From: Streptomyces sp. NBC_01351
Lineage (GTDB): Bacteria > Actinomycetota > Actinomycetes > Streptomycetales > Streptomycetaceae
Reading direction: 5' to 3'
Length of the DNA: 64,000 nt
Assembly: GCF_036237315.1 (NCBI RefSeq)
Contig: NZ_CP108356.1
Span: 4,779,501-4,843,500 of the forward strand
Shown in pieces: positions 42,710-51,744 of the stretch. The position numbers were made by a program, and so were the translations under genes. The stretch's first letter is position 1. Each line of letters starts with the position of its first letter. The notes under the pieces are model-generated. The model saw nothing but the letters and a program-made list of their open reading frames with translations. It had not been told where the DNA came from and searched no databases.

Positions 42710-43396
42710 TCACCCCTGGCGGCGCTTGCGTTCCGCCGCCGCCTCGCTGCCGCAGGCGTACGCCAGCGCGTCGATCAGCTCCTCCGTGTCCGGCAGCCAC
42801 CGGTTCGCCGGCGTGGGCCGCCGCGCCCACTGGACCGAGCCCCGGCCGCCGAAGCGGGTGGGCGGCGCGGCCACGTACTCGCCCTCGCCCCGTGCCACCA
42901 GGTCCAGCCCGGACGGCGACCAGCCCGACTTGCGCACCAGGTCGGCGACCTTCGCCCCGGCTCCCGGCAGTACGAAGAACAGCATCCGGTGGTCGGGGGT
43001 CAGGGTGACCGGCCCGATGGTGCGCTGCATCCGCTCCAGCCGCGCCAGCGCCAGGAACCCGGCCGATTCCGGCACGTCCAGCGCGTCGAAGGTGCGGCCC
43101 GTCGGCATCAGGATCGAGGCCTCCGGGTGCTTCGCCCAGATCCGCCGGACCTGCACGGCGCTCCCCGTGGCCTGCGCCGCCCAGTCCTTCACCGTCGGGT
43201 GCGCGCCGGGAGCCGGGCAGTCCGCCGCCCCGCAGGAGCAGAGCTCCCGGCCGTCCCCGGGCTCCAGCCAGGTGCCGGCGAACACATCCCAGTGCCGTTC
43301 TTCCGCGTACCGCACGGCATGGTCCAGCAGCTGCTCGCCGCGCTGCTTGGGGATGGGTGCGGTCTCCGTGACTCCGATGGTCTCTTCCACGCCCAT
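42710..43396 (-). CDS. Bifunctional DNA primase/polymerase (prim-pol) domain protein
   Basis: 228 residues from ATG 43396; GTG and other starts up to 43414 add six residues. YAEERHWDVFAGTWLE and CSCGAADCPAPGAHPTVKDW (Cys pair) are the standard opening of the Streptomyces prim-pol N-terminal domain family, and FDALDVPESAGF holds the acidic pair. The helicase part found in phage or plasmid primases is absent, so this is the short chromosomal form of unknown role. Confidence 0.82.
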   Translation of the reverse strand: MGVEETIGVTETAPIPKQRGEQLLDHAVRYAEERHWDVFAGTWLEPGDGRELCSCGAADCPAPGAHPTVKDWAAQATGSAVQVRRIWAKHPEASILMPTGRTFDALDVPESAGFLALARLERMQRTIGPVTLTPDHRMLFFVLPGAGAKVADLVRKSGWSPSGLDLVARGEGEYVAAPPTRFGGRGSVQWARRPTPANRWLPDTEELIDALAYACGSEAAAERKRRQG

Positions 43397-43610
43397 CACA
43401 ACTACCCGGGTCACCCGGGGTTACGGGCGTAAACCGGCCGGTGGGCGGAGCATCGATCCTGCATACGGGGCGCACCGAAGCACGCGTGGGGGCGCGTAGG
43501 AGCCCGGGGCGCCGGAGTTGGGTAGCGACACGACGCAGAGCGGAAGATTCTCCGCACATCAGGCGGGAAGTGATCATTCCAACGATCACCCGCGGCATCA
43601 GGGGGTTTTC

Positions 43611-44999
43611 ATGGCAGCCAGGCCTCTCGTCGCCCGCCAGCCGAACGAACGGCTGCAGGCGCTCATCCAGGAAGCCGGGTGCTCCAACGCCGGGCTCGCC
43701 CGGCGCGTCAACATGTGCGGGGCCGAGCACGGCCTCGACCTCCGCTACGACAAGACCTCCGTGGCCCGCTGGCTGCGCGGCCAGCAGCCGCGCGGCCGGG
43801 CCCCCGGGATCATCGCGGAGGCGCTCGGGCGCAAACTCGGCCGCACCGTCACCATCGACGAGATCGGCATGGCCAACGGCAAGAACCTCGCCTCGGGCGT
43901 CGGCCTGCAGTTCTCCCCGACCGTCATCGGCGCCATCGAGCAGGTCTGCGAGCTGTGGCGCAGCGACGTCGGCCGCCGCGATTTCCTCGCCGGATCGAGC
44001 GTGGCCTCGTCCGCGCTGGTCGAGCCGAGCCGCGACTGGCTGATCACCGGCGCCGATACGCAAGTGGCCCGCAGCGGCGGCTCGCGCGTCGGGATGTCCG
44101 ACGTCGAGGCCGTGCGCGCGACCACCGAGGCCCTCAAGGAACTCGACCACCGCTTCGGCAGCGGGCACGTGCGGCCGGTGGTGGTGCACTACCTCAACTC
44201 CGTGGTGTCCGGGCTGATCGGCGGGTCCTACCGGGAGCCGGTGGGGCGGGCCCTGTTCGCGGCGGTGGCCCGGCTGACCGAGCTCGCCGGCTACATGGCG
44301 GTGGACACGGGCCAGCCGGGGCTCGCGCAGCGCTACTACATCCAGGCGCTACGGCTCGCCCAGGCGGCCGGAGACCGCGCGTACGGGGGCTACGTGCTCG
44401 CGGCGTCCATGAGCCACCTCGCCGCCGAGCTGGGCAACCCGAGGGAGATCGCGCAGCTGGCGCGGGCCGCCCAGGAGGGCACGCGGGGGCAGGTCACCCC
44501 GCGGGTGGAGGCCATGTTCTACGCCGCCGAGGCGCGCGGGCACGCGCTGCTGGGGGACTCGCGTGCGACGGCGGTGCTGTCCTCGCGGGCGGTGACGGCG
44601 CTGGAGCGGGCCGAGCCGGAGTCGGGCGACGACCCGGTGTGGATCGGCCACTTCGACCAGGCCTACCTCGCGGACGAGCTGGCGCACTGCCACCGGGACC
44701 TGGGCCAGGGGGACGCGGCGGCCAAGCGGGCCGAGGAGGCGCTGCGGGGCCTGCCGGCGGCGAAGGCGCGGAGGCGGGCGATCGGGTTGCTGCTGCTGGC
44801 GTCGGCGCGGGTGCAGCAGCGGGAGGTGGAGGCCGCCTGCCAGACGGCCGCCCAGGCGGCGGACCTGCTGGCGGGGCTCCGCTCGAACCGGGGCGCGGAG
44901 TACCTGGAGGACTTCCGGGTGCGGCTGGAGCCGTACCGGGAGGAGGCCGCGGTACGGGAATTCACGGCGCGGCTGGACTCGTCGGCGCGGGTTGCCTAG
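43611..44999 (+). CDS. NsdA-like regulatory protein
   Basis: 462 residues from ATG 43611 (GGGGG six bases before). The N-terminus (NERLQALIQEAGCSNAGLAR, RVNMCGAEHGLDLRYDKTSV, ARWLRGQQPRG) is the helix-turn-helix-like region of the NsdA/NsdB group, which represses sporulation and antibiotic synthesis in Streptomyces; GRRDFLAGSSVASSAL and a helical TPR-like C-terminal two thirds complete the family pattern. The divergent spacer has an inverted repeat gtgatc-N8-gatcac (43570-43589) that may be an operator. Confidence 0.82.
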   Translation: MAARPLVARQPNERLQALIQEAGCSNAGLARRVNMCGAEHGLDLRYDKTSVARWLRGQQPRGRAPGIIAEALGRKLGRTVTIDEIGMANGKNLASGVGLQFSPTVIGAIEQVCELWRSDVGRRDFLAGSSVASSALVEPSRDWLITGADTQVARSGGSRVGMSDVEAVRATTEALKELDHRFGSGHVRPVVVHYLNSVVSGLIGGSYREPVGRALFAAVARLTELAGYMAVDTGQPGLAQRYYIQALRLAQAAGDRAYGGYVLAASMSHLAAELGNPREIAQLARAAQEGTRGQVTPRVEAMFYAAEARGHALLGDSRATAVLSSRAVTALERAEPESGDDPVWIGHFDQAYLADELAHCHRDLGQGDAAAKRAEEALRGLPAAKARRRAIGLLLLASARVQQREVEAACQTAAQAADLLAGLRSNRGAEYLEDFRVRLEPYREEAAVREFTARLDSSARVA

Positions 45000-45398
45000 G
45001 CCGGGCGGGCCGGGCGGGGTGGGGCTGGGCCGGGCGGGGCCGGGTGCGCGTGGGCCGGCCCGGCCGTGGCCGGGCGCGCGCCGGGGCGTCTCCTCGGGCG
45101 TCGAACGTGTCGGGGGGTCGGTGGGCCGAGGGTGGGTGTGTTCGACGCCCTGCGGGGACGCCCCACCGCACACCCGGCCCCGTCCGGGCCGGCGGGGACT
45201 GGGCGGGGCGCCGCGCCCTGCGGGGACGCCCCGACGCACACCCGGCCCCGTCCGCGCCTGCGGGGACGCCCCGACGTGGGCCGGCGGGTGGCGGGGCCGA
45301 GGTGGCGTTCATCCGCCCAGGGACCGGATGTACGGACCATCCGTATCCGGGCGGTGTGGATCCTGTGGGCGGCGCCCCTTGGAAAGTATGATCAAGCA
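45000..45398. other. 399-bp gene-free stretch of GC-rich tandem sequence
   Basis: It contains runs of CCGGGCGGG, three copies of a cgccctgcggggacgcccc unit (see repeat entry), and, near 45380, GGAAAG before the NUDIX start. Open frames here have no ribosome site and reflect the repeats. Confidence 0.6.
45146..45283 (+). repeat. Tandem repeats of a 41-bp unit
   Basis: Units start at 45146 and 45214 (about 41 bp each, differing at one or two positions) and a partial third starts at 45254. Sequence pattern CTGCGGGGACGCCCC-(A/G)-C-GCACACCCGGCCCCGTCCG. Each unit can form a GGGGACGCCCC hairpin. Confidence 0.75.
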
Positions 45399-45935
45399 AT
45401 GTCTGACATGACCGAAACGGCGTCCGGTTGGCTGAGCTCGGACGAGCTGGAAACGGCCCGGGCCCGGATGCCGATCCTGTACGTCGAGGCCGTACCCGTA
45501 CGCGTGGATGACAGCGGCGAAGTCACCGACATCGGGCTGCTGCTGCGCATGGGGCCGGACGGAACGGTCAGCCGGACCCTGGTGTCCGGCCGCGTCCTGC
45601 ACCACGAGCGGGTGCGCGACGCGCTGCTGCGCAACCTGGAGAAGGACCTCGGCCCGGTGGCCCTGCCCCGCGTGCCCGCTTCCCTCCAGCCCTTCACCGT
45701 CGCCGAGTACTTCCCCACGGCGGGGGTCACCCAGTACCACGACCCGCGCCAGCACGCGGTGTCGCTGGCCTACATCGTGCCGGTGGCCGGTGACTGCCGG
45801 CCCCGGCAGGACGCGCTGAACCTGGTCTGGTTCAGCCCGCAGGAGGCCGCCTCCGCGGCCTTGCAGGGCGAGATGCCGGGCGGGCACGGGGTGCTGCTCA
45901 AGCAGGCGCTCGCACATGTGGGGCACGTGTACTGA
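45399..45935 (+). CDS. NUDIX hydrolase family protein (DUF4916-like)
   Basis: 178 residues from ATG 45399. SGWLSSDELETARARMPILY opens the protein; the body alternates strands with VRDALLRNLEKDLGPVALP in place of the NUDIX box and ends with LNLVWFSPQEAASAALQG. The classical GX5EX7REUXEEXGU motif is not complete, so hydrolase activity is uncertain. It converges on the kelch gene with only 22 bp between stops. Confidence 0.7.
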   Translation: MSDMTETASGWLSSDELETARARMPILYVEAVPVRVDDSGEVTDIGLLLRMGPDGTVSRTLVSGRVLHHERVRDALLRNLEKDLGPVALPRVPASLQPFTVAEYFPTAGVTQYHDPRQHAVSLAYIVPVAGDCRPRQDALNLVWFSPQEAASAALQGEMPGGHGVLLKQALAHVGHVY

Positions 45936-45957
45936 GGGCAGCCGCCGCGGGCTGTGC

Positions 45958-47139
45958 TCACGGGCCCGCGGCATCCCCGGCGGGGCCGTCAAGGGGCGGG
46001 TCGAGGGCGTCGACCGCGCTCTGGAGGCCGGTGGGCGAGCTGCTGCCGCCCGTGGCGTAGACGCACATGGCGCCCTGGCCGGGCGGACACTGCATGACCG
46101 CGGCCGCCAGGTGCGACCGCGCCGTCGGAAGCGCGGGCAGCGTCGTCCAGGCGTTGGAGGCGGCGTTGTACGACTCCACGGTGCCCAGGGCGTTGAAGCC
46201 GGGGCCGCCACGACCCCCGACCGTGTACACGCAGGTGCCGGTCTGGCCCGGCGGGCACGGCGCGGACGCCGCCGCGAGCAGGTACCGGCCGGTGGGCAGC
46301 GGTTCCACCGGGCTCCACGCGTTGGTGGCCGGGTTGTAGGAGCGGACGCTCGACTGGACGGAGCTGGTGCCGTCGGCGCCGCCCATGGCGTACACGCAGG
46401 TGCCGGTCTGGCCCGGCGGGCACGTCGCGGTCGCTGCCGCGAGGCCGTGCCGGGGAGTGGGCAGCGCAGTCGGCTGGCTCCAGGCGTTGGTGGCGGGGTT
46501 GTACGAGTGGACCTGGCCCAGCGCGGTGCCGGTGCCGTCGATGCCGCCCACGGCGTACACGCAGGTGCCGGTCTGGCCGGGCGGGCAGGGCGCGGCTGCC
46601 GCCGCGAGCGATCCCCGCGGCGCGGGGAGCGCGGTGACCGTGCTCCAGGCGTTGGTGACGGGGTTGTACGACTCCACCGTGGCGACGGGCGTGTCCGGAC
46701 CCGTGAGGACGAAGGCCGTGAACCCGCCGATGGTGTACACGCAGGTGCCGGTCTGGCCCGGCGGGCAGGGCGCGCTCGCCGTCCCGAAGCCCCACCGGGG
46801 TGTGGGCATCTGGCGGACGGTCGACCAGGCATTGGTGAGCCGGTTGTACGACTCCGCCCTGCCCGAGACCGTGCCGGGGGTCGTGGCGTTGCCGAGGGCG
46901 TCACGGCCGCCCATGGCGTAGACGCAGGTGCCGGTCTGGCCCGGTGGACAGGGAGCGGTCGCCGCCCCCAGGAAGTCCCGGGCCGCGGGCAGCGGAGCCA
47001 GGGTCGTCCACACCGTTCCGGTGGTGGCCGTCGCCGGCAGTACGCAGGCCAGTACGGCCACCACCGCCGGCAAGGGCGCCCATCGCAGCCGGCGCCACCG
47101 GCTTCTCGTTCGCAGGGGTGTTTCGTTCGCTCGCGGCAA
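45958..47139 (-). CDS. Secreted kelch-repeat beta-propeller with paired cysteines
   Basis: 393 residues. A signal peptide (residues ~14-40, WAPLPAVVAVLACVLPATA) precedes six ~55-residue kelch blades. Each blade carries CPPGQTGTCVYxxGG (the last CPPGQGAMCVYATGG), so each has two cysteines eight residues apart that could form a disulphide, and ESYNxxTNAWSTV. Extracellular propellers bind sugars or proteins. The cysteine-paired blade is unusual among kelch proteins. No anchor or sorting signal is visible, so it is probably free or wall-associated. Confidence 0.85.
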   Translation of the reverse strand: MPRANETPLRTRSRWRRLRWAPLPAVVAVLACVLPATATTGTVWTTLAPLPAARDFLGAATAPCPPGQTGTCVYAMGGRDALGNATTPGTVSGRAESYNRLTNAWSTVRQMPTPRWGFGTASAPCPPGQTGTCVYTIGGFTAFVLTGPDTPVATVESYNPVTNAWSTVTALPAPRGSLAAAAAPCPPGQTGTCVYAVGGIDGTGTALGQVHSYNPATNAWSQPTALPTPRHGLAAATATCPPGQTGTCVYAMGGADGTSSVQSSVRSYNPATNAWSPVEPLPTGRYLLAAASAPCPPGQTGTCVYTVGGRGGPGFNALGTVESYNAASNAWTTLPALPTARSHLAAAVMQCPPGQGAMCVYATGGSSSPTGLQSAVDALDPPLDGPAGDAAGP

Positions 47140-47368
47140 CGCCGGCCTCCTTGTTGGACGTGTACGGGCGATGCCTGCCCGGCCGGCCGGGGACCCGCAC
47201 GGGGAATGGGCCGGACGGCCTCCGGCTTCGACCGTGCCGGATGACGCGGCCTCCTCCGGCCGGCTCCGCGGGGATGCGTGGCCGGATGGGGCTGCCGGGG
47301 GTGTGGGGGTACCGGGTAGCGTGGGCCGACGGTTGCGCAGGTTCGGGCAAGTCGGAGAGGGAGTCCCG

Positions 47369-48580
47369 GTGACGCAGAACGGACACGGACAAGGGGGCGC
47401 CCCCCAGCCGGGTGCCCCGTGGGGTCCGGACCCGGCGTCCGGATATCCGGCGTACCCGGCGCAGGAGCCCGGAGGGCCCGCGTACGGCTATCCGCAGGCC
47501 TATCCCGAGGCGCAGGCCGGGCCCGTTCCCGGGCACGTGGTGGGTCCCGGGTACGAGGGGCCGGGCGATCCGCACGGCTACGGCTATCCGCCGCTGCCGG
47601 AGGCCGTCACCCAGTACATACCGCCGGTGCCGGCCGCTCCCGCGCACGAAGAGGCGGCGACGCAGTTCATCGCGCCCGTGCCGGCGGCCCCCGCGCCGCA
47701 CGAAGAGGCCGCGACGCAGTTCATCCCGCCGGTGCCGGCCGCCCCCGGCGACGGGTTCGACGGGCTGTTCCGCGCCGAGGAGGCCGGGCACACGCAGATG
47801 CTGCCGCCGATCCAGGAGCCGGTGCTCCGCCGGCCGCCGCAGCGCCCCTATCCGCCGCACGCGCAGGGCCCCGTACCGCCGCACATGCAGCAGCACCAGT
47901 ACCAGCAGCCGCAGCAGTACGCCCCGCCGCCGCCCCCGCCGGAGGCGGGCCGCAAGGTGTCGCCCGGGATCATCGCCGCCGTGGTCATCGGCCTGGTGGT
48001 GGTCGGTCTCGGCGTCGGCTCGCTGCTCGGCAACGGCAAGCCGCAGAACAACGACCCCGGCGCGGTGGCCCCGGCCGCCACCGCCGCGGCCGGAGGCTCA
48101 GCCGCGCCCGGTGAGGCCCCCGTGGACCCGGGCCGCCCGCAGGCCGTCCAGCTGGACAAGCTCCTCGCGGACAGCAACGACAGCCGCGCCTCGGTGATCA
48201 AGGCCGTGGAGGACATCAAGGGCTGCAAGAATCTCGACCAGGCCGCCTCCGACCTGCGCGACGCGGCCCGCCAGCGCGAGGGGCTGATCACCCGCCTCCA
48301 GGAGCTGAAGGTGGACCAGCTCCCGGACCACGCCCGCCTGACCGCAGCCCTCACCAAGGCCTGGCGGTCCTCCGCGGACGCCGACAACAGCTACGCGGCG
48401 TGGGCGGACGAGGCGGACGACGACAAGTGCAAGGACGGCAAGGCCAAGAACTCCTCCAACGCCGCCGCCGGCAACAAGTCGAGCGGCGAAGCGACGAAGG
48501 CCAAGGAACAGGCCGCGACCCTGTGGAACAAGATCGCGGCCAAGTACGGGCTCACGAAGCGCGACAAGTCGCAGCTGTGA
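47369..48580 (+). CDS. Membrane protein with proline-rich cytoplasmic region and helical extracytoplasmic domain
   Basis: 403 residues from GTG 47369 (GGAGAGGGAG before it). Residues 1-195 are Pro/Gly/Tyr/Gln-rich with three copies of ATQ(Y/F)I(P/A)PVPAAP. One transmembrane segment follows (GIIAAVVIGLVVVGLGVGSL, ~200-220), then an Ala/Pro linker and a C-terminal helical domain with two cysteines (GCKN, DDKCKDG). The layout resembles FHA/Ser-Thr-kinase substrate-type membrane proteins of actinobacteria; the threonine-rich ATQF sites could be phosphorylation targets, which is inference. Not recognised beyond that. Confidence 0.75.
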   Translation: MTQNGHGQGGAPQPGAPWGPDPASGYPAYPAQEPGGPAYGYPQAYPEAQAGPVPGHVVGPGYEGPGDPHGYGYPPLPEAVTQYIPPVPAAPAHEEAATQFIAPVPAAPAPHEEAATQFIPPVPAAPGDGFDGLFRAEEAGHTQMLPPIQEPVLRRPPQRPYPPHAQGPVPPHMQQHQYQQPQQYAPPPPPPEAGRKVSPGIIAAVVIGLVVVGLGVGSLLGNGKPQNNDPGAVAPAATAAAGGSAAPGEAPVDPGRPQAVQLDKLLADSNDSRASVIKAVEDIKGCKNLDQAASDLRDAARQREGLITRLQELKVDQLPDHARLTAALTKAWRSSADADNSYAAWADEADDDKCKDGKAKNSSNAAAGNKSSGEATKAKEQAATLWNKIAAKYGLTKRDKSQL

Positions 48581-48593
48581 GCCCGAGGACGTA

Positions 48594-49889
48594 CTAGGCC
48601 CCGCGGGGGGTCTGTTCCAGGGTCGAGGTCATGTCCAGGGACTGCATGCCCGGCTGCGCCACGAGGCGGCCGGTCTGCACGATCTGGAAGGTGACCTGGC
48701 CGTTGACGATCCGGGGGAAGCCGGTGACGGCGCGCATGTCCTGGTAGCGCCAGCTGAGGTCCGGGGTGAGGCCGCCGGTCTTGACCGCCTGCGCCTGGTT
48801 CAGTGCTCGGGCGACCTTGCGGGAGCTGATGGCGTCGTCCTTCTTGAAGCCCTTGATGACCTCGTTGAGCACGGTGTACGCGATCCAGGTGGTCTGCACC
48901 CCGCTGTCGTCGGCGTCGACGGTGTCGTCGCCGAAGGCGAAGTCGGAGATCACCTTCCGCATCGGCTCCCAGAGGGGATCGGTGGCCACCGGGTACCAGC
49001 TGGTGATGTACGCGCCCTCGAAGGGGCTCTCCTTGCCGCCGGTGCGGTCGACCAGGGACTGGCTGACGCTGCCCAGGACCGAGGCGATCTGCGGCTTCTT
49101 GCGCTGGGGCTCCGTGCGGCGGAAGGCGTCGAAGAAGGTCTCGGTGCGCTCGCCGAGGACCGCGGTCACGCAGCCGTTGTTCTTGTCCTTGGCCCCGCCG
49201 CCTCCGAGGGTGTGGGAGAGGGCCTCGCGGGCCTGCGGGGTGAAGTCGGCGGAGTCCTCCGCGGCCCGGATGTCGGAGGCGTCGGACATCTGGTTGGCCC
49301 GCAGCCCGGCGTTGAGCAGCACCGGGAGGGTGTCGCCGACGAGGGTGTCGGGGCGGACGAGGGCGACCTTCTCGCAGGCGCGGCCCAGCTGGTGGCCGGC
49401 GCCGGCGATGAGGACGGGCTGGCCGCCGTTGACGGGGTAGGAGAAGGTGGACTGGAACTCCTCGGAGGAGACTCCGTACCCGCCGATGAAGGGGATGCCC
49501 TCCACCTCCAGCGGGGCCATGAAGGCGCGTCCGTGCTGGCTGTAGGAGCCGACGACGGCGACGACCTTCTCCTTGATCGCCTTGCGGGCGCAGTCGGCGG
49601 CGCCGTTGGCCGTGTTCTGCTCGTTGCAGGTCAGCACGCGGAGCTTGCGGCCGTTGATGCCGCCCTTGGAGTTGACCCAGCGCTCGTAGGCCTTGGCCAT
49701 GCCGGTCATTCCCGGCATGTTGGTCGCCTTGGTCTCCTCCGGGGCGAAGGTCATGACGGTGATCGTGTCCCCGGGGCCCCCCGAGTCTCCTGGGAGCGCT
49801 CCGCACCCGGCGACGAGACACGCACCCATCGCCGTGGCCACGAAGGTGCGGGAGAGGGAAACGGCGCGTCGCGAGATGGTCATGTCCAT
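48594..49889 (-). CDS. Branched-chain amino-acid-type ABC substrate-binding lipoprotein (solitary)
   Basis: 431 residues from ATG 49889 (another ATG at 49883). The lipobox LVAGCG gives a lipid-modified cysteine near residue 35. The Leu/Ile/Val-binding fold is suggested by MAKAYERWVNSKGGINGRKL, VVAVVGSYSQHGRAFMAPLE and GVQTTWIAYTVLNEVIKGF. No permease or ATPase gene is adjacent, so it is an orphan receptor, perhaps a sensor or a partner of a distant transporter. It converges on the proline-rich gene with a 13-bp gap. Confidence 0.83.
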   Translation of the reverse strand: MDMTISRRAVSLSRTFVATAMGACLVAGCGALPGDSGGPGDTITVMTFAPEETKATNMPGMTGMAKAYERWVNSKGGINGRKLRVLTCNEQNTANGAADCARKAIKEKVVAVVGSYSQHGRAFMAPLEVEGIPFIGGYGVSSEEFQSTFSYPVNGGQPVLIAGAGHQLGRACEKVALVRPDTLVGDTLPVLLNAGLRANQMSDASDIRAAEDSADFTPQAREALSHTLGGGGAKDKNNGCVTAVLGERTETFFDAFRRTEPQRKKPQIASVLGSVSQSLVDRTGGKESPFEGAYITSWYPVATDPLWEPMRKVISDFAFGDDTVDADDSGVQTTWIAYTVLNEVIKGFKKDDAISSRKVARALNQAQAVKTGGLTPDLSWRYQDMRAVTGFPRIVNGQVTFQIVQTGRLVAQPGMQSLDMTSTLEQTPRGA

Positions 49890-50022
49890 GCACCATTCCG
49901 CCCGGAGGTAACTCACGAGTGAGATGGACACAACATCGGGTGACGCCGAGGTGAATTACAGGGGGTGCCGTCCAGTGCGGGCGCTTCAAGATCGCACTCA
50001 ACGGGAACGTACGATCGAAAGC

Positions 50023-50526
50023 GTGACATTCGCCCAAGGTCCGAAGAACTCTTCCCGCCGGGGCAGCCGCTCCTCCACCATGGGCGGCATGCCCCTCAAC
50101 GACATGCCCTGGTGGCGCTGGCGCTGCAACGTGCGCTCGGCGCTGCACATGCTTTCCGATCCGGCCTTCCACGAGGACACCTGGCTGGCCGGCGGCGAAG
50201 GGTACGGGGACGTCACCGACGCCGTGTACCGGCTCGTCGAGGACACCTGGCTCGACAGCTGGTCCGCCGAGAAGTACGTCGGCACGATCTTCCGCGACTC
50301 GCAGGAGGCGGCCCTCGTCGACCTCGCCGTGCTGCGCGTGCTCCGGATCATGCACCAGGTCGGCCCCGACGCCCCCGTCTCCGCCTACCTGGAACACCAC
50401 GCCTGGCCCGAGGCCGTGCGCGCGGCGCGCGAGGCCCACGTACGACTGGCCACGGCGGACGGGGACGACCCGGACGTGCGGCCGACGTCCATCGAGACAC
50501 TGAAGATCCTCACCCGCGCCGTGTGA
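50023..50526 (+). CDS. Conserved protein of unknown function
   Basis: 167 residues from GTG 50023; ATG 50080 (MGGMPLNDMPWWRWRCNVRS) is an alternative. The body is helical: ALHMLSDPAFHEDTWLAGGE, AVYRLVEDTWLDSWSAEKYV, ALVDLAVLRVLRIMHQVGPD. No signal or membrane segment. A short spacer of 14 bp to purU implies co-transcription. I recall close relatives beside purU in other Streptomyces but no function. Confidence 0.75.
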   Translation: MTFAQGPKNSSRRGSRSSTMGGMPLNDMPWWRWRCNVRSALHMLSDPAFHEDTWLAGGEGYGDVTDAVYRLVEDTWLDSWSAEKYVGTIFRDSQEAALVDLAVLRVLRIMHQVGPDAPVSAYLEHHAWPEAVRAAREAHVRLATADGDDPDVRPTSIETLKILTRAV

Positions 50527-50540
50527 AAGGCTGTGCGGTC

Positions 50541-51437
50541 ATGAGCGACTCGCACACCGACACCCAGGCCCAGCCCTCGCCGCTGCCCCTGCCCCAGTAC
50601 GTTCTGACCGTGTCCTGTCCCGACAAGCAGGGCATCGTGCACGCCGTGTCGAGCTACCTGTTCATGACCGGCTGCAACATCGTGGACAGCCAGCAGTTCG
50701 GAGACCGGGAGACCGGGCTCTTCTTCATGCGGGTGCACTTCGAGGCCGAGCCCGCGGTGACGGTCGACAAGCTGCGCGCGAGCTTCGCCGCGATCGGCGA
50801 CTCGTTCAAGATGGACTGGGAGATCCACCGCGCCGACGAGCGCATGCGGATCATCCTGATGGTGTCGAAGTTCGGCCACTGCCTGAACGACCTGCTGTTC
50901 CGCACGTCGATCGGGGCCCTGCCGATCGAGATCGCGGCCGTGGTCTCCAACCACACCGACTTCGCCGAGCTGGTGGGCTCGTACGACGTGCCGTTCGTGC
51001 ACATCCCGGTGACGAAGGACACGAAGGCGGCGGCGGAGGCGGAGCTGCTGGAACTCGTGCGCTCCGAGAACGTCCAGCTGGTGGTGCTGGCGCGGTACAT
51101 GCAGGTGCTGTCCGACACCCTGTGCAAGGAGCTGAGCGGGCGGATCATCAACATCCACCACTCGTTCCTGCCGAGCTTCAAGGGCGCGAAGCCGTACCAC
51201 CAGGCGCACGCCCGGGGCGTGAAGCTGATCGGCGCGACCGCGCACTACGTGACGGCCGACCTCGACGAGGGGCCGATCATCGAGCAGGAGGTCGAGCGGG
51301 TGGGCCACGAGGTGACCCCGGACCAGCTGGTCGCGGTCGGCCGCGACGTGGAATGCCAGGCGCTGGCCCGCGCGGTGAAGTGGCACAGCGAACACCGAGT
51401 CCTGCTGAACGGCTCCCGCACGGTGGTCTTCGCGTAG
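50541..51437 (+). CDS. purU: Formyltetrahydrofolate deformylase
   Basis: 298 residues from ATG 50541. An N-terminal ACT domain (VLTVSCPDKQGIVHAVSSYL) is followed by the formyl-transferase fold with LSGRIINIHHSFLPSFKGAK (active-site Asn/His region), GATAHYVTADLDEGPIIEQ (Asp) and the PurU ending. It hydrolyses 10-formyl-THF to formate and THF, balancing the one-carbon pool and feeding PurT/formate use. Cytoplasmic. Confidence 0.95.
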   Translation: MSDSHTDTQAQPSPLPLPQYVLTVSCPDKQGIVHAVSSYLFMTGCNIVDSQQFGDRETGLFFMRVHFEAEPAVTVDKLRASFAAIGDSFKMDWEIHRADERMRIILMVSKFGHCLNDLLFRTSIGALPIEIAAVVSNHTDFAELVGSYDVPFVHIPVTKDTKAAAEAELLELVRSENVQLVVLARYMQVLSDTLCKELSGRIINIHHSFLPSFKGAKPYHQAHARGVKLIGATAHYVTADLDEGPIIEQEVERVGHEVTPDQLVAVGRDVECQALARAVKWHSEHRVLLNGSRTVVFA

Positions 51438-51530
51438 CCCTGACCCGGGCGGCGTGCCGGGTGCGGGGTCCGTGGGGTGCCCTGCCGGCCCGCGCGGGCC
51501 GCCCACCGGGGCTCCGCCCCAGCCCCCGCG

Positions 51531-51586
51531 CCTCAAACGCCGGCGAGGCTGGATCGGCCAAAATCCAGCCCCTCCGGCGTTTGAGG
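51531..51586. repeat. Complete palindromic intergenic repeat (long hairpin)
   Basis: Forward half 51531-51552 and its complement 51565-51586 form a 22-bp stem with two mismatches and a 12-nt loop, flanked by GGGGCTCCGCCCC (~51509) and GGGGCGGAGCCCC (~51654). It lies in the 307-bp gap between the convergent purU and EF-hand genes and may act as terminator. Confidence 0.9.
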
Positions 51587-51744
51587 AGTGGGGGTCCCCC
51601 CGGACGGAGTCTGGTGGGGGCACCTCCCAGCGGTAGCTGGGGGAGAGGGTACGGGGCGGAGCCCCGGATCTTTGAGCCGCACCGGGGCAGGCGGCAGCAG
51701 CGGCCACATCCACGGCCCCGCAAGGGACCCGGCCCGGCCGGCCG

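Noticed and set aside
45000..45398. Long frames in the GC-rich gap upstream of the NUDIX gene
   Set aside because: All are Pro/Arg/Gly strings produced by tandem repeats and have no ribosome site.
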